From: HNR sp040400085
Lineage (GTDB): Bacteria; Actinomycetota; Actinomycetes; Actinomycetales; Microbacteriaceae
Assembly (NCBI GenBank): GCA_040400085.1
Contig: JBBAQX010000001.1
Location: forward strand, 1-64,000
DNA: 64,000 bases
Direction: 5' to 3'
Shown here: positions 1 to 7,761 of the stretch, one piece after another
How positions within the stretch are numbered: position 1 is the first letter of the stretch
How the letters are laid out: the number at the start of each line of letters is the position of its first letter
Position numbers and translations under genes: made by a program
Notes under the pieces: generated by a model
What the model saw: the letters and a program-made list of their open reading frames with translations, nothing else
Database searches by the model: none
Told to the model about the DNA's origin: nothing

Positions 1-33
1 CGCTTTGCCCGAGTAAGAAGAGGCGCACTATGA
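1..33 (+). CDS. 3' end of an upstream gene with C-terminal RVRRGAL tail
   Basis: Only the last ten codons are inside the window; they read RFARVRRGAL followed by TGA. The stop overlaps the ATG of the next gene (ATGA), so the two genes are translationally coupled. The tail fits the basic C-terminal pattern that recurs in this window (for example VRSVRESL and VRSVRKSL at 48-50 kb). Function cannot be judged from so short a piece; the frame is inferred from the overlap and the tail. Confidence 0.5.
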   Translation, partial: RFARVRRGAL

Positions 34-716
34 CCGATCCCTTCCTGGTTCTTGATATCCGTTCCGTTACCCTGTCCGACCCGTTTTACAACGAGTTCCA
101 CCCTGGCGGGGTCAATCTTGTGATCAAAGATCAGGCTGTCCCCGTCAGCCGAGGCAAAACTCCGGGACTCTACTCTTTCCAGGTGTTCTTTTCCGAGAAG
201 AATACATCTGGAGTCCTGACCTACACCGACGGAGACATCGTTGGCCGGAATGACCCTTGGACGCATGGGATACTGCGGAGAAGACCCCAGGGCCCAGACT
301 ATATTTCTCAGTATACCGAAGCTACCAGCGGTCGCTTCGATATCTTCAAGCGTTGCCCCTGGCCCCCGCTCGGAACCCTGGTCCACATCGAAGGCATAGG
401 GTTCGGTATTATCACAGAGACCCTGGGGTCCTATGCCGTTCTTCAGGAGGGCACAGTCCTGACCTGGACCACCTTTTCCCTGAGTGGCCATGTCGTCGAA
501 AAGACTATGCCTGACCGGTATACCTACCCGCGTTCGCTCTTATGCAAACCCCAGGGTAAGCTACCTCTATGGCCGCTACCTGCCTCAACTGCGAAAGTCC
601 AAATCCCGGGTCGGGGAACCTGTGCCCAGCTTGTCAAAGCTTGGCGAAACCCCGAGGGGTTGTCTTCCGACCCAAAATCCCACCGACTCCCCCCGAGGAA
701 AAGTCAGAAGATGTAG
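30..716 (+). CDS. Unknown beta-rich protein; 3' end probably shorter than the open frame
   Basis: Opens with ATG at 30, coupled to the preceding gene. The first 165 residues (MTDPFLVLDIRSV...) look like a genuine beta-rich protein similar in style to the six tandem proteins at 47.5-50.6 kb; no known family recognised. From about residue 165 the reading becomes Pro/Arg-rich and overlaps a convincing zinc-ribbon gene in another frame, so the true end is likely near 540-560. Around there one frame gives PDRYTYPRSLL and the next gives PTRVRS, both resembling the C-terminal tail of its relatives, which suggests a base error near the end. Start is well supported; the end is not. Confidence 0.55.
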   Translation: MTDPFLVLDIRSVTLSDPFYNEFHPGGVNLVIKDQAVPVSRGKTPGLYSFQVFFSEKNTSGVLTYTDGDIVGRNDPWTHGILRRRPQGPDYISQYTEATSGRFDIFKRCPWPPLGTLVHIEGIGFGIITETLGSYAVLQEGTVLTWTTFSLSGHVVEKTMPDRYTYPRSLLCKPQGKLPLWPLPASTAKVQIPGRGTCAQLVKAWRNPEGLSSDPKSHRLPPRKSQKM

Positions 717-721
717 CCTAG
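569..721 (+). CDS. Small zinc-ribbon protein (50 aa)
   Basis: The frame opened by ATG 569 gives MAATCLNCESPNPGSG followed by NLCPACQ, a two-knuckle zinc ribbon (C5-x2-C8, C19-x2-C22) with an acidic, Pro-rich tail ending EEKSEDVA. It is read in a different frame from the long open frame that covers it, and the Cys pattern is much more protein-like than the overlapping reading. Such ribbons usually bind nucleic acid or proteins; role unknown. It overlaps the end of the converging gene at 704 by 18 nt. Confidence 0.65.
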   Translation: MAATCLNCESPNPGSGNLCPACQSLAKPRGVVFRPKIPPTPPEEKSEDVA

Positions 722-934
722 GGTGGTCCAGAGGGCTCGTTCCCGGGTAGGCAAGTACCCTACCTGGATTTGTCGTTCCGGGGCATGAACCCGGATAACA
801 CCCTCCAGGATGGCAAGCCCCACCTCTCGGGGAAGCTCAATGCCAAAGACCTTGTAGCTTTGCCGGTGTGCCTCCCACAAGACGACCACGCCCTCTAGGG
901 CGCTCATGTACCTGGCATACTCGTCGGGGTTCAT
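704..934 (-). CDS. Unknown small protein (76 aa)
   Basis: Start taken at ATG 934 (MNPDEYARYMSALEGV), because the longer reading upstream is Arg/Gly-rich and overlaps the next gene. Predicted mostly helical N-terminus and beta C-terminus. Last gene of a minus-strand run that begins near 4.2 kb; converges with the zinc-ribbon gene. No family recognised. Confidence 0.65.
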   Translation of the reverse strand: MNPDEYARYMSALEGVVVLWEAHRQSYKVFGIELPREVGLAILEGVIRVHAPERQIQVGYLPTRERALWTTLGYIF

Positions 935-948
935 ACCTCTTTGCCCCT

Positions 949-1458
949 CTATAAGATGGCTTGCCAGAGGTCGCCTTTTTTCTTCAGGTAGCCCTCTTCC
1001 TCCAAGAGGGACAAGGCTACCTCGATATCCTCTTCCGAGACTTCCCCGTAAGAGGGGCTGTCCTGGAAAATATCCATGAAGGTGCCGTTGTCCAAGAGGT
1101 ACCTGTGGCTCGTAGCCCCACGGATAGCCAGGAAAGCCCACAGGTTCGAGAGCTTCCCCAGGGCATCCGTCAAGTTGAGGGGCAGCGGCTCTGCCTCTGC
1201 ATAGACGGTCACCAGGCTATCCCTCAAGGAACCTATCTCGATATCCGGAGACCCCGAATAGGGATTGTTCACCAGCTTCTCTATGAGGGTATGCGCGTAG
1301 TGAACAGGTCGGTTCCGTATCCATTCCTGGACTTGCCCGATTTCGAGATCCGGGTTGTAACTTGGGGTGTCACTCAGCCACCGGTACATATCAGATAGCT
1401 CCTGACGGAGGCTCAGACCGGACTTACGCTTGGGGGCAACCTTCTTCTTGGGGGGCAT
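949..1458 (-). CDS. Unknown basic-headed protein (169 aa)
   Basis: ATG at 1458 gives MPPKKKVAPKRKSGLS, a Lys/Arg-rich N-terminus of about 15 residues that could bind nucleic acid, then a helical body. The C-terminal 35 residues (SEEDIEVALSLLEEEGYLKKKG) look like a winged-helix wing-type segment. An alternative TTG start at 1476 would overlap the upstream gene. Four nucleotides separate it from the upstream stop, consistent with an operon. No family recognised. Confidence 0.7.
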   Translation of the reverse strand: MPPKKKVAPKRKSGLSLRQELSDMYRWLSDTPSYNPDLEIGQVQEWIRNRPVHYAHTLIEKLVNNPYSGSPDIEIGSLRDSLVTVYAEAEPLPLNLTDALGKLSNLWAFLAIRGATSHRYLLDNGTFMDIFQDSPSYGEVSEEDIEVALSLLEEEGYLKKKGDLWQAIL

Positions 1459-1462
1459 GTTC

Positions 1463-1843
1463 TTACTTACTGGCAACGTGCATGTAGACCATCCCCCAAG
1501 CCTGAAGAGCTACCCGGAGACGATCCTTGAGAGCATCTGCTTGCTCTTGCCCTGCTTTCCACCGCTCCGGGTACCTGTTCTTCTGGTCGTCGCAGCTTGC
1601 CCAGGTCTGATCAGCCAGGCGGATAGCTTCCTCCCAAGAAATCTTCTCAAGGTTCTTTAGCATGTGGAGGGCGTTGTAAACGTTCCCCCCTGCCCCGGGG
1701 ATCTCCGTATTGGAGAGGGCCCTGCTGAATTCCTTGCCAGGGTCCACGGTGGTGGCGTCTTCGTAGGAGGTATAGGTCTCGACGATAGCTAGCGCTATCG
1801 TCACAGGATGGCCTGGGTAGACGGCTCGGATGTAGGGGGGCAT
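1463..1843 (-). CDS. Unknown protein (126 aa)
   Basis: Starts at ATG 1843, two bases after the stop of the phosphatase gene; the open frame extends upstream but that part lies antisense to the phosphatase and is not credible. Sequence begins MPPYIRAVYPGHPVTIALAI and contains a helical segment with Trp residues (ISWEEAIRLADQTWASCD) reminiscent of small phage proteins. No catalytic motif seen. Confidence 0.7.
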   Translation of the reverse strand: MPPYIRAVYPGHPVTIALAIVETYTSYEDATTVDPGKEFSRALSNTEIPGAGGNVYNALHMLKNLEKISWEEAIRLADQTWASCDDQKNRYPERWKAGQEQADALKDRLRVALQAWGMVYMHVASK

Positions 1844-1845
1844 GA

Positions 1846-2583
1846 TCACTCCGGGATGGGGATACCTGGGGCTTGGTACACCGCCTTGGCCCTCACCTGG
1901 ACAAAGTCCACGGCGCCCTTCTCGTAGAGCATCGCGGTGAGGTGTCCCCCATGGACACAGCCCGTATCGACACCGTAGGTCATCGCACCACCTGGGGACT
2001 TGTGTACCCTGGGCTTGCTCAAACTGAACGACTCGTGGCCGTAAACCACAGGTTCTTGTCCGGTATACTTCTCCGTCCAATGCACCAGCCCAGGGCCAGG
2101 GAGCCCGTGGTTCTTGCTGTAGTCTGAGGGTACGTGGTCCCCCTCTGCATTGACCCACCGTAGACGGAGAGCGTGTGTCTGCTTATCCCACGGCTTCCTG
2201 GAGTCTACTCCGCCATGGACCACCACAAGGCCCTCGGACCTGATCAAGACGGGCCTTGAGGCAAGCCAGGCCCAGGCATCCTCCCCCAGCCCTGCCAAGT
2301 AACCTGCCCCCTCCCCCTCTCGGATAGGGGTCATGGGGTTGACGTAACCAGGGTAATCCCGGACCTTCCTCTCGTGGTTCCGGTAACGAAGGTACCTCTC
2401 TTCATGGTTCCCTTGGACGGCTTCCCAGCCATGGTCAATGGCATAACGGACACAGCCTACACCATCAGGACCCTTATCCAGGAAGTCGCCTACACAGATA
2501 ACCCTGGCCTCGGGAGGGATCTTCGCTGCCAGAGACCTCAACTCGTCCAGACATCCATGGATATCTCCGATCACGGCAAGCAT
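1846..2583 (-). CDS. PPP-family metallophosphoesterase (Ser/Thr phosphatase-like)
   Basis: A 245-residue calcineurin-like phosphoesterase of the PPP/lambda-phosphatase type. Visible metal and catalytic motifs in order: GDIHG at 6-10, GDFLDKG at 32-38 (family GDxVDRG), GNHE at 58-61, then HGG near 123 and a late GHES motif. These residues coordinate two metals and hydrolyse phosphomonoesters on proteins or nucleotides. Phage members of the family can act as protein phosphatases or in nucleic-acid end repair; the sequence cannot tell which. Sits in an ATGA-coupled operon between a 60-residue protein and an unknown. Confidence 0.92.
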   Translation of the reverse strand: MLAVIGDIHGCLDELRSLAAKIPPEARVICVGDFLDKGPDGVGCVRYAIDHGWEAVQGNHEERYLRYRNHERKVRDYPGYVNPMTPIREGEGAGYLAGLGEDAWAWLASRPVLIRSEGLVVVHGGVDSRKPWDKQTHALRLRWVNAEGDHVPSDYSKNHGLPGPGLVHWTEKYTGQEPVVYGHESFSLSKPRVHKSPGGAMTYGVDTGCVHGGHLTAMLYEKGAVDFVQVRAKAVYQAPGIPIPE

Positions 2584-2753
2584 AGTGGTTCCTTATCACC
2601 CCAGAGAGGGAAGTGCTTCTTTTCGTATGTCTCTACCTCCTCAAGTAGGGCCAGGTAGGCTGCACCTTCCGGGCTATCCACAGAGATGGTCTGCTGGTGT
2701 AGGTCGTAGAGCTTCACCATGGCGGCCTCGTACTCGGATACAGTCGTGATCAT
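2571..2753 (-). CDS. Unknown small helical protein (60 aa)
   Basis: Starts at ATG 2753 overlapping the upstream stop and ends 13 nt inside the phosphatase gene. Sequence (MITTVSEYEAAMVKLYDL) is helical and acidic. The tight coupling on both sides supports it as a real gene. No family recognised. Confidence 0.65.
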   Translation of the reverse strand: MITTVSEYEAAMVKLYDLHQQTISVDSPEGAAYLALLEEVETYEKKHFPLWGDKEPLCLP

Positions 2754-3034
2754 ACTGTATCCTTCGCCTTAAGACGATCCGAGACCTCCCAGAGAACAAG
2801 GTACCCCATCAAGTCCTTACGGACATCCTCCCCCCCTGCTTGCCCACGGACAAGGCGCGACAACTTGTCGTCAATCCGCACCCGGATCTGCTCTTCAGGG
2901 CTAGCCTTGGAGAAGATCCGCACAGGGTCCAAGGCGCTATTCCCGTAAGCCTTGTTCTTCTCTTTGAGTAGAGAAGCCAGGTCACGGCAGACTTCTTCGA
3001 TGATGGTAGCTACGGCTTCTTCGCTGTAGTGCAT
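2750..3034 (-). CDS. DUF1599-like (nucleotide modification associated domain 1) protein
   Basis: The 94-residue protein from ATG 3034 shows the family pattern KNKAYGNSALDPVRIFS, then IRVRIDDKLSRL, then DLMGYLVLWE. This domain (Nmad1/DUF1599) is common in phages and is linked by comparative genomics to nucleotide or base modification; its chemistry is not established. The same open frame runs upstream to 3622, but the intervening stretch overlaps a separate gene and is not credible, so the ATG at 3034 is preferred. Confidence 0.75.
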   Translation of the reverse strand: MHYSEEAVATIIEEVCRDLASLLKEKNKAYGNSALDPVRIFSKASPEEQIRVRIDDKLSRLVRGQAGGEDVRKDLMGYLVLWEVSDRLKAKDTV

Positions 3035-3066
3035 ACCCCCTTGATAGCACCTCTCCCCACAGAGAG

Positions 3067-3249
3067 TCAGTCTTCCGAGACCTCTACCGGGACTCCCCGG
3101 AAGATAGCTGGGATCTTCTCCTTCGCCCCCGGGACAACGTAAATCACCAGCTTGCCGTTCTGCCTGCCCACACCTGTCACCCACTGGCCAAAGGCTTCCA
3201 TGACGTGATGCTGCATCTTGGCCAGTTCTTCGCGCTCTTGCGTTGTCAT
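3067..3249 (-). CDS. Unknown small protein (60 aa) with VPVEV tail
   Basis: Starts at ATG 3249. The N-terminal half is helical (EREELAKMQHHVMEA); the C-terminal half reads LVIYVVPG then KIPAIFRGVPVEVSE, a short beta module that recurs at the C-terminus of the 279-residue Cys-rich protein at 16597-17436 (VKVYVTG then VPAFWCGWPVEVEV). GGTGTA occurs about 30 nt before the start. Function unknown. Confidence 0.65.
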   Translation of the reverse strand: MTTQEREELAKMQHHVMEAFGQWVTGVGRQNGKLVIYVVPGAKEKIPAIFRGVPVEVSED

Positions 3250-3622
3250 CCTTCATCGCCTTTCGTAAATCGAACGTACACCAGAGACCATCTTCGTCTA
3301 GCCTGGCTAGCTTGGCTTCCGTAACCAGGGTACCCGTGTCCATCCGGGTAAATCCAGAATCCTCGTAAGGATTGTAGCGCACCCTCACCCACACGCCTCT
3401 CCGGGGGCAGACTCGGAGAGCTACCCCCAGGACAAAAGCGTGGACGTTGCGCCGCCTCTCCCTTCGGACTCTGGCTTGCCCACCGGGTCTTACCTTGAAG
3501 ACTACCCCTCCCAGGTACACCGTTTTCTGGTGGGCTACCAGACGACCCCTCTGAAGGACAGAGTACACAGGGACCCCCGCGGACTTCCCCCGCGTCAGGT
3601 TACGGTAGACCCAGGAAATCAT
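3246..3622 (-). CDS. Unknown basic protein; 3' end uncertain
   Basis: ATG 3622 overlaps the stop of the upstream gene (ATGA). The first about 120 residues (MISWVYRNLTRGKSAG, later VWVRVRYNPYEDSGFTRM) look coding and are strongly basic. In this frame no stop is met before 2750, and the reading crosses two better genes, so the real end is likely near 3246-3256 after a frame change; TGA codons occur there in the other two frames. Coordinates of the end are therefore approximate and the length given is not a multiple of three. Confidence 0.5.
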
Positions 3623-4200
3623 AGGCTGCGCTCCCTGGTCCTAGGCCCTTCCTGTCTGAGAGGCTCCGTCTCGACATTCACAAGCCACTCATCGTGAGTT
3701 AGCGTCGTAGTCTGCGAGTCTTTTGACCAGTTAAAGTCGTCGTCAAACTCGTAGTCCCCCTCCAAGCCGAGGTGGACTTTGGTATGCCAGTTCTGCAAAG
3801 CCTTTGCCACCCACAGAACGACTAGCCCTTTCGGCCCCCGGAAGTGCCCCATCCGATAGCCCGGGTAGCGGTTGCAAGAAGAGTCAAAGGACCCTTCTTC
3901 CCATTCAGGGAGGACCGCCATGCTCCCGGTCAGAATGCCCTGAGCCAGGGGGCCAGGAAGCCACAGACGCACAGCGTTCGGATGTTGCGAGGATACCCAG
4001 AGGAAGTGCCGAGGATCAGTGATCCGTTTGATGGGGCAATGGTCGGTCATACTGTTCTCCAGAGCCTTCTGGTTGTTCAGGATGACGGTGTGCGGCAACC
4101 CCAAATCCTTGAGCGTTGACCCCACCGTGGCCATGAGGTCATTCCTCTTCTGAACCAGGTTTCTGTACTGGTTCACCTGTTCTTCCCATGTTGGAGGCAT
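3619..4200 (-). CDS. Unknown protein (193 aa) with RERSL C-terminal tail
   Basis: Start set at ATG 4200 because GGTGTA followed by TCCTGGCCC lies immediately upstream; the longer frame would run through a terminator hairpin. The first 45 residues (WEEQVNQYRNLVQKRNDLMATV) are coiled-coil-like; the rest is beta-rich with many Trp. Ends GPRTRERSL, a member of the recurrent basic C-terminal tail. First gene of its transcription unit. No family recognised. Confidence 0.7.
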   Translation of the reverse strand: MPPTWEEQVNQYRNLVQKRNDLMATVGSTLKDLGLPHTVILNNQKALENSMTDHCPIKRITDPRHFLWVSSQHPNAVRLWLPGPLAQGILTGSMAVLPEWEEGSFDSSCNRYPGYRMGHFRGPKGLVVLWVAKALQNWHTKVHLGLEGDYEFDDDFNWSKDSQTTTLTHDEWLVNVETEPLRQEGPRTRERSL

Positions 4201-4225
4201 GGGCCAGGATACACCACGGATAGAG

Positions 4226-4255
4226 AAAAGCCCCGGTATTGCTACCGGGGCTTTT
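4226..4255. terminator. Perfect inverted repeat, intrinsic terminator, works on both strands
   Basis: Thirteen-base arms AAAAGCCCCGGTA and TACCGGGGCTTTT flank a TTGC-type loop, giving a stem with a T run on either strand. It lies 80 bases after the glutathionylspermidine-synthase-like gene and 26 bases before the start of the 193-residue gene, so it should end transcription of the former. Confidence 0.85.
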
Positions 4256-4337
4256 CCACCCACCTCACCTGCCCACCAACCCAAGGAGGTCAGTAACCTC
4301 TACCCGTCGCTAAAGGTAGCTGCCTCCCCCCAGGGTG

Positions 4338-5501
4338 TCAACCGAAAATAACGTGGGGCACAAATCGAGAGGTATTCCCGGTAATCAGGCCATCCGATTC
4401 CCGGATACCCATACCCGCTGCCTCCCCATCAACCACCCATGACCCGATGACCGCTCGCTTACCATCATACTCCGGCAAGTCCACGTAACGCTGGGTAACA
4501 TGGCGGCCCCCGCCGTAAGGGCCCTCCGTCTTCTCCGAAGAACCCCAGGCATGGACCTCCACGTTCGCACCCTCCCGGGAGAAGAACGGTTTCGTTACCC
4601 GGTTCCCCGTCAAGTCAGCCGGGCTCTCCACCGTCTCCAGCAGGTTCTCATGGTCCGGGAACATCTCCCACAAGACCGACAGGATGCCTTTGCTAGAGAG
4701 CACGGCTTTCCAGGCAGGCTCAATCCAGTTGACCCTCCGGAGAAGGTCCCCTCCCAGGTGCTCAGCGTAATCCTCGAACAAGTCTTCCCAGGGATACAGC
4801 TTGAAGACATGCTTCAAGAGCCGGTCATCCCCCTCTTCATCCGTCAAGATGAGCTTCGGGTCCCCCTCCCGGGTGTCCAACCCAACCTCTTCCGTCCAGT
4901 AAGCCCCCGTACGCCACCCTGCCTGGGCTGCACAATCCCGAAGGTAACCCACGGTGGCGGCATCCTCTGCATCGTCCAGGTGCAGAAAACTCAGGTAGGG
5001 CTTCCCCAGACCAAAAGGCTTCCTGGCCTCAAAAGCCGCGATCAGCTTCTCGTGGATCGAGTTGAACTGATCAAAGCCTTTCTGGTTGCGGAAAAGCTCT
5101 TCAAACCAGGTCCACTGACAAACAGCCGCTTCCAAGAGACTGGTCGGGGTGTCCGCGTTGTACTCCAGAAGCTTGGCCTCACTCCCCGTCCAGGCAAGGT
5201 CAAACCGGCCATAGAGGGTGAGGTCATCCCGTTCCCAGGAATGCCGAATCACCTCCCCAGCCTCATCCGAAAACCCCACCCGAGACCAGAGACCTTCTCT
5301 GATGACCTTCCCCGCCGCTTCGATGCAAAGCTCATGCAGGGCATGGGTCGCCGTCTCGATACTCTCGATTTCGTGCATCCCGAATTCGTAGTACGTCCCC
5401 TCAGACCAGTAGGGCCGCCCCCCAACGGTATGAAAGGTGAGGCCCTGAGCCTCCAGCTTCTTCTGCCAGTCTCGCCTAGGGTTCGTCGTGAGCCTTCTCA
5501 T
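4338..5501 (-). CDS. Glutathionylspermidine synthase-like ATP-grasp ligase (YgiC/YjfC type)
   Basis: A 387-residue member of the GSP_synth family (C-terminal synthetase half only, no amidase domain). Key segments: LYGRFDLAW at 96-104, LLEYNADTPTSLLEA near 111-125, the nucleotide-binding part VTKPFFSREGANVEV, and the closing GSWVVDGEAAGMGIRES. The family forms amide bonds with ATP; E. coli YgiC-type members have unproven substrates, perhaps peptides or polyamines. GGTGTA precedes ATG 5501 by 10 nt. The upstream gene encodes a YgiB-like lipoprotein, the same pairing as ygiB-ygiC in enterobacteria. Transcription should stop at the 4226 hairpin. Confidence 0.92.
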   Translation of the reverse strand: MRRLTTNPRRDWQKKLEAQGLTFHTVGGRPYWSEGTYYEFGMHEIESIETATHALHELCIEAAGKVIREGLWSRVGFSDEAGEVIRHSWERDDLTLYGRFDLAWTGSEAKLLEYNADTPTSLLEAAVCQWTWFEELFRNQKGFDQFNSIHEKLIAAFEARKPFGLGKPYLSFLHLDDAEDAATVGYLRDCAAQAGWRTGAYWTEEVGLDTREGDPKLILTDEEGDDRLLKHVFKLYPWEDLFEDYAEHLGGDLLRRVNWIEPAWKAVLSSKGILSVLWEMFPDHENLLETVESPADLTGNRVTKPFFSREGANVEVHAWGSSEKTEGPYGGGRHVTQRYVDLPEYDGKRAVIGSWVVDGEAAGMGIRESDGLITGNTSRFVPHVIFG

Positions 5502-5519
5502 GGGCTCACGTACACCGGG

Positions 5520-6215
5520 CTAAGCCCCTACAGAAGCTCCCCCTGAAAAGGACCGCCCCATCATACCGCGGGCAACCCCAGGTGTGGAAGACCCACTCAC
5601 CACCCGACCCCCCGGGGAAGCGTAGGACCTTGTAGGTGCCGCGTTGAAGCTACCCCCGCTCACCACCATGCCAGGCTGATAGACAATCACCGGGCTTGGG
5701 TGGTAGTACCAGAAGACGTGGGGGTGGCTGTAGTGGTCGTGATACTCATGCACTTCCGTGCTGTGATACTCCCGGACCACCTCTCGCTCTGTCACCACTT
5801 GCGGCGGAGGCGGGGGGCCATACGTGCCTGATGCCGAAGGACCCCCCGCAGAAGCCACCAGCGCCACAGACCCGGAAGGAGCAGGGGGGGATGCTGATGC
5901 CGAAGCTGATGCCGAAGCTGCCGCTGACCCCGAGGAACCTGGGGCAGGCATCAGCGCCAGGGCAGAACCCGAAGCACTTACCGCCGGAAGAGCCGAAGGC
6001 TCCGGGGCCGCCTTCCCATCAGCAATGGCCTCATCCAACCCCGCACACTTCTCTTCGGGGAGAACCGTACCCTTATCGTCTACACAGAACCTCTTGCCTA
6101 CAGGCTCAGGGTCGATGGTGGCTTGGGCCGGCTTCTCCCCGTCGCAATCCTCGGCACAACAGGCCGACAAGGATACGACCATCATCGTCAACACAACCGC
6201 TTTGCTTCGTTTCAT
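5520..6215 (-). CDS. YgiB-like lipoprotein with Ser/Ala linker
   Basis: 231 residues with a lipoprotein signal peptide (MKRSKAVVLTMMVVSLSAC, lipobox LSAC, acylated Cys19). It continues with a Cys/Asp-rich segment, a low-complexity Ser-Ala-Pro linker around 80-120 encoded partly by a 12-bp tandem repeat (near 5890-5930), a His/Tyr-rich stretch, and a C-terminus ending GMMGRSFSGGASVGA that resembles the end of E. coli YgiB. Position next to a YgiC-like ligase supports a YgiB-type role at the envelope; similarity is weak in the middle. The linker style is typical of myxobacterial lipoproteins. GGTGTA lies about 25 nt before the ATG. Confidence 0.75.
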   Translation of the reverse strand: MKRSKAVVLTMMVVSLSACCAEDCDGEKPAQATIDPEPVGKRFCVDDKGTVLPEEKCAGLDEAIADGKAAPEPSALPAVSASGSALALMPAPGSSGSAAASASASASASPPAPSGSVALVASAGGPSASGTYGPPPPPQVVTEREVVREYHSTEVHEYHDHYSHPHVFWYYHPSPVIVYQPGMVVSGGSFNAAPTRSYASPGGRVVSGSSTPGVARGMMGRSFSGGASVGA

Positions 6216-6235
6216 GTCTCGGGCTCCTTCCGGGT

Positions 6236-6811
6236 TTACACCTTGGGGGGGATTGAGAGAAAGTAGGCCAACTCTTCTGGAGTCTGCTTCTCAAGATATT
6301 CTTGGACACCCTCCCTCATCACATTCCAGCCGTCGTACTGAATTCGGCTATCTTTTGACCCCCCCTCCCAGGCATGGACCGTGTGAAACAGCAGGTGAGA
6401 GCACCCGTATCTCGGGGTAGATAGCACCCTCACATCCACGTCTGGGGGGAACGCCTCCCTGACTTCCTGGTACCTGTCAGCGTGAACCTCTATGTACTTC
6501 AAGGTATATGTAGGGGGGCGGGTCACCACTGACACCTTTTGGTCAGGGCTGGGGACGTTCACCTTCCTCACCAAGCCCCCCTTCCGAGTCCAGGGGGTGT
6601 CTGCCAAGACATTGGCCAGGACCAACCGGAGACTCTCAGGGTGCCAGGGACGATACCTCTCCCGGATCTCGGAAGCCAACGGCCCGGCATCAAACCTCTT
6701 GTAACGGTAGTTATCCGGGATACCTAGAGCATCAAGCCCCTCTTCTACCGCGTTCTTGACCGAGGTGAGGGCCACCAGACGACCCACGTAGTCTTCCATG
6801 CTTCGTTCCAT
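6236..6811 (-). CDS. Unknown protein (191 aa)
   Basis: Start at ATG 6811 (MERSMEDYVGRLVAL), nine nt after GGTGTA; longer readings cross the divergent promoter region. The N-terminal third is helical, the rest beta with a segment TYTLKYIEVHADRYQEV. First gene of the operon containing the YgiB/YgiC-like pair. No family recognised. Confidence 0.7.
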   Translation of the reverse strand: MERSMEDYVGRLVALTSVKNAVEEGLDALGIPDNYRYKRFDAGPLASEIRERYRPWHPESLRLVLANVLADTPWTRKGGLVRKVNVPSPDQKVSVVTRPPTYTLKYIEVHADRYQEVREAFPPDVDVRVLSTPRYGCSHLLFHTVHAWEGGSKDSRIQYDGWNVMREGVQEYLEKQTPEELAYFLSIPPKV

Positions 6812-6847
6812 GCCAGAGCCTACACCAAGGTGTAACCCTGGTGTACC
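6812..6847. promoter_or_regulatory. Divergent control region with inverted TACACC/GGTGTA copies
   Basis: The 36 bases between the starts at 6811 (-) and 6848 (+) hold CTACACCAAGGTGTAA, an inverted pair of the GGTGTA element, followed by another GGTGTA directly before the GTG start. The element precedes many starts in the window, so this is read as back-to-back short promoters. Inference from position only. Confidence 0.5.
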
Positions 6848-7306
6848 GTGCGCCCGATCAATCTCGTCCTGGCCGATGTTGTTTTCTATGCCCTGGAGCA
6901 CCCAAGTCTTCGCAACGCCACCAGGGACACAAGGCAAGGTATCGTTAACCATATGGAGGGTGTCCTGGCAAACACCATCCGGTCAATCGGTATCCCCTGG
7001 TGTTCAAGGTCCTCGGGATGCAGCATGACCCTGACCTACGCAAAGGGAACCAATCGCTTCTGGGAGCCTGAACTCCTATTTCATTCCTACACCCCCAACG
7101 GATTCGGCACCGGTAACTTCCGAGAGTACCTGGACTTGTGCGAGGAAGCCTATACCCTCATGGCCGATATCGAGAAGCTGTACTTCCGGGACCTTGAAGG
7201 GTACCCCCAGGTTTTCTCGAACCCGCAAGCCACGCTTGCCCACGATTTCATACCCTACCGGCCCTACCAAGCCACCTCGGTTCGGGCCATCCGGAAAAGC
7301 CTCTGA
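6848..7306 (+). CDS. First of three tandem RPIN-headed paralogues (152 aa)
   Basis: GTG 6848 gives MRPINLVLAD, matching the MKPIN and RPIN starts of the next two genes. All three have a helical N-terminal third, a beta-hairpin region and a helical C-terminal third. Ends SVRAIRKSL, one of the basic C-terminal tails. Two nt separate it from the next gene. Function unknown; the shared start and layout suggest tandem duplication with heavy divergence. Confidence 0.7.
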   Translation: MRPINLVLADVVFYALEHPSLRNATRDTRQGIVNHMEGVLANTIRSIGIPWCSRSSGCSMTLTYAKGTNRFWEPELLFHSYTPNGFGTGNFREYLDLCEEAYTLMADIEKLYFRDLEGYPQVFSNPQATLAHDFIPYRPYQATSVRAIRKSL

Positions 7307-7308
7307 CC

Positions 7309-7761
7309 ATGAAGCCTATCAATTACGCCATGGCTCTCTGGGCTACCTTCTACCTTCGGAAGGTCATCCCGACCTTTGACCCCAAGAGAGCGGCGCTTTA
7401 CCGGATGTACCTGGACGGCTACCTGAAGCTGAACTCGCTAAGCCATGGGGCCCACGTCTCGTTCGAGTACAAGTACGTCTCCCTTCATTGCAATATCATC
7501 CAAACCGACAATGTCTACCTTACCCAGGGAGAGATTACCTTCAACGCCAGTGACCGGAAGATATCGGACGTGGTTGGTTTCTGCCAGGGTATGCTGCAAG
7601 TCCAGGAACACTCCAAATATCTGGCTAGCATTATCGGGACTATCCCCGGCTATAAGCCCATAGCCTACGGCCCCCCACGACCCCTAACCCCGGAGGAAGT
7701 CCGGGAGATAGGTGGCATCATTTCCCCCACCTCCAAGAGAGCCCCCCGTGCCTCGCTATAG
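7309..7761 (+). CDS. Second RPIN-type paralogue (150 aa)
   Basis: MKPINYAMALWATFYLRK start at ATG 7309. Central segment HVSFEYKYVSLHCNII parallels the beta segment of its neighbours. Ends SKRAPRASL, again a basic Ser-Leu tail. The next gene's GTG lies inside its last five codons, so here the tail is not simply a ribosome-binding site for the following gene. Confidence 0.7.
   Translation: MKPINYAMALWATFYLRKVIPTFDPKRAALYRMYLDGYLKLNSLSHGAHVSFEYKYVSLHCNIIQTDNVYLTQGEITFNASDRKISDVVGFCQGMLQVQEHSKYLASIIGTIPGYKPIAYGPPRPLTPEEVREIGGIISPTSKRAPRASL

Noticed and set aside
2750..3622. 290-residue fusion of a basic protein to the DUF1599-like domain
   Set aside because: The middle part overlaps a well-formed 60-residue gene and reads as low-quality sequence; the fusion is a frame accident.
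4500..5546. 348-residue plus-strand open frame
   Set aside because: It is the antisense shadow of the glutathionylspermidine-synthase-like gene; Pro/Arg-rich and without motifs.
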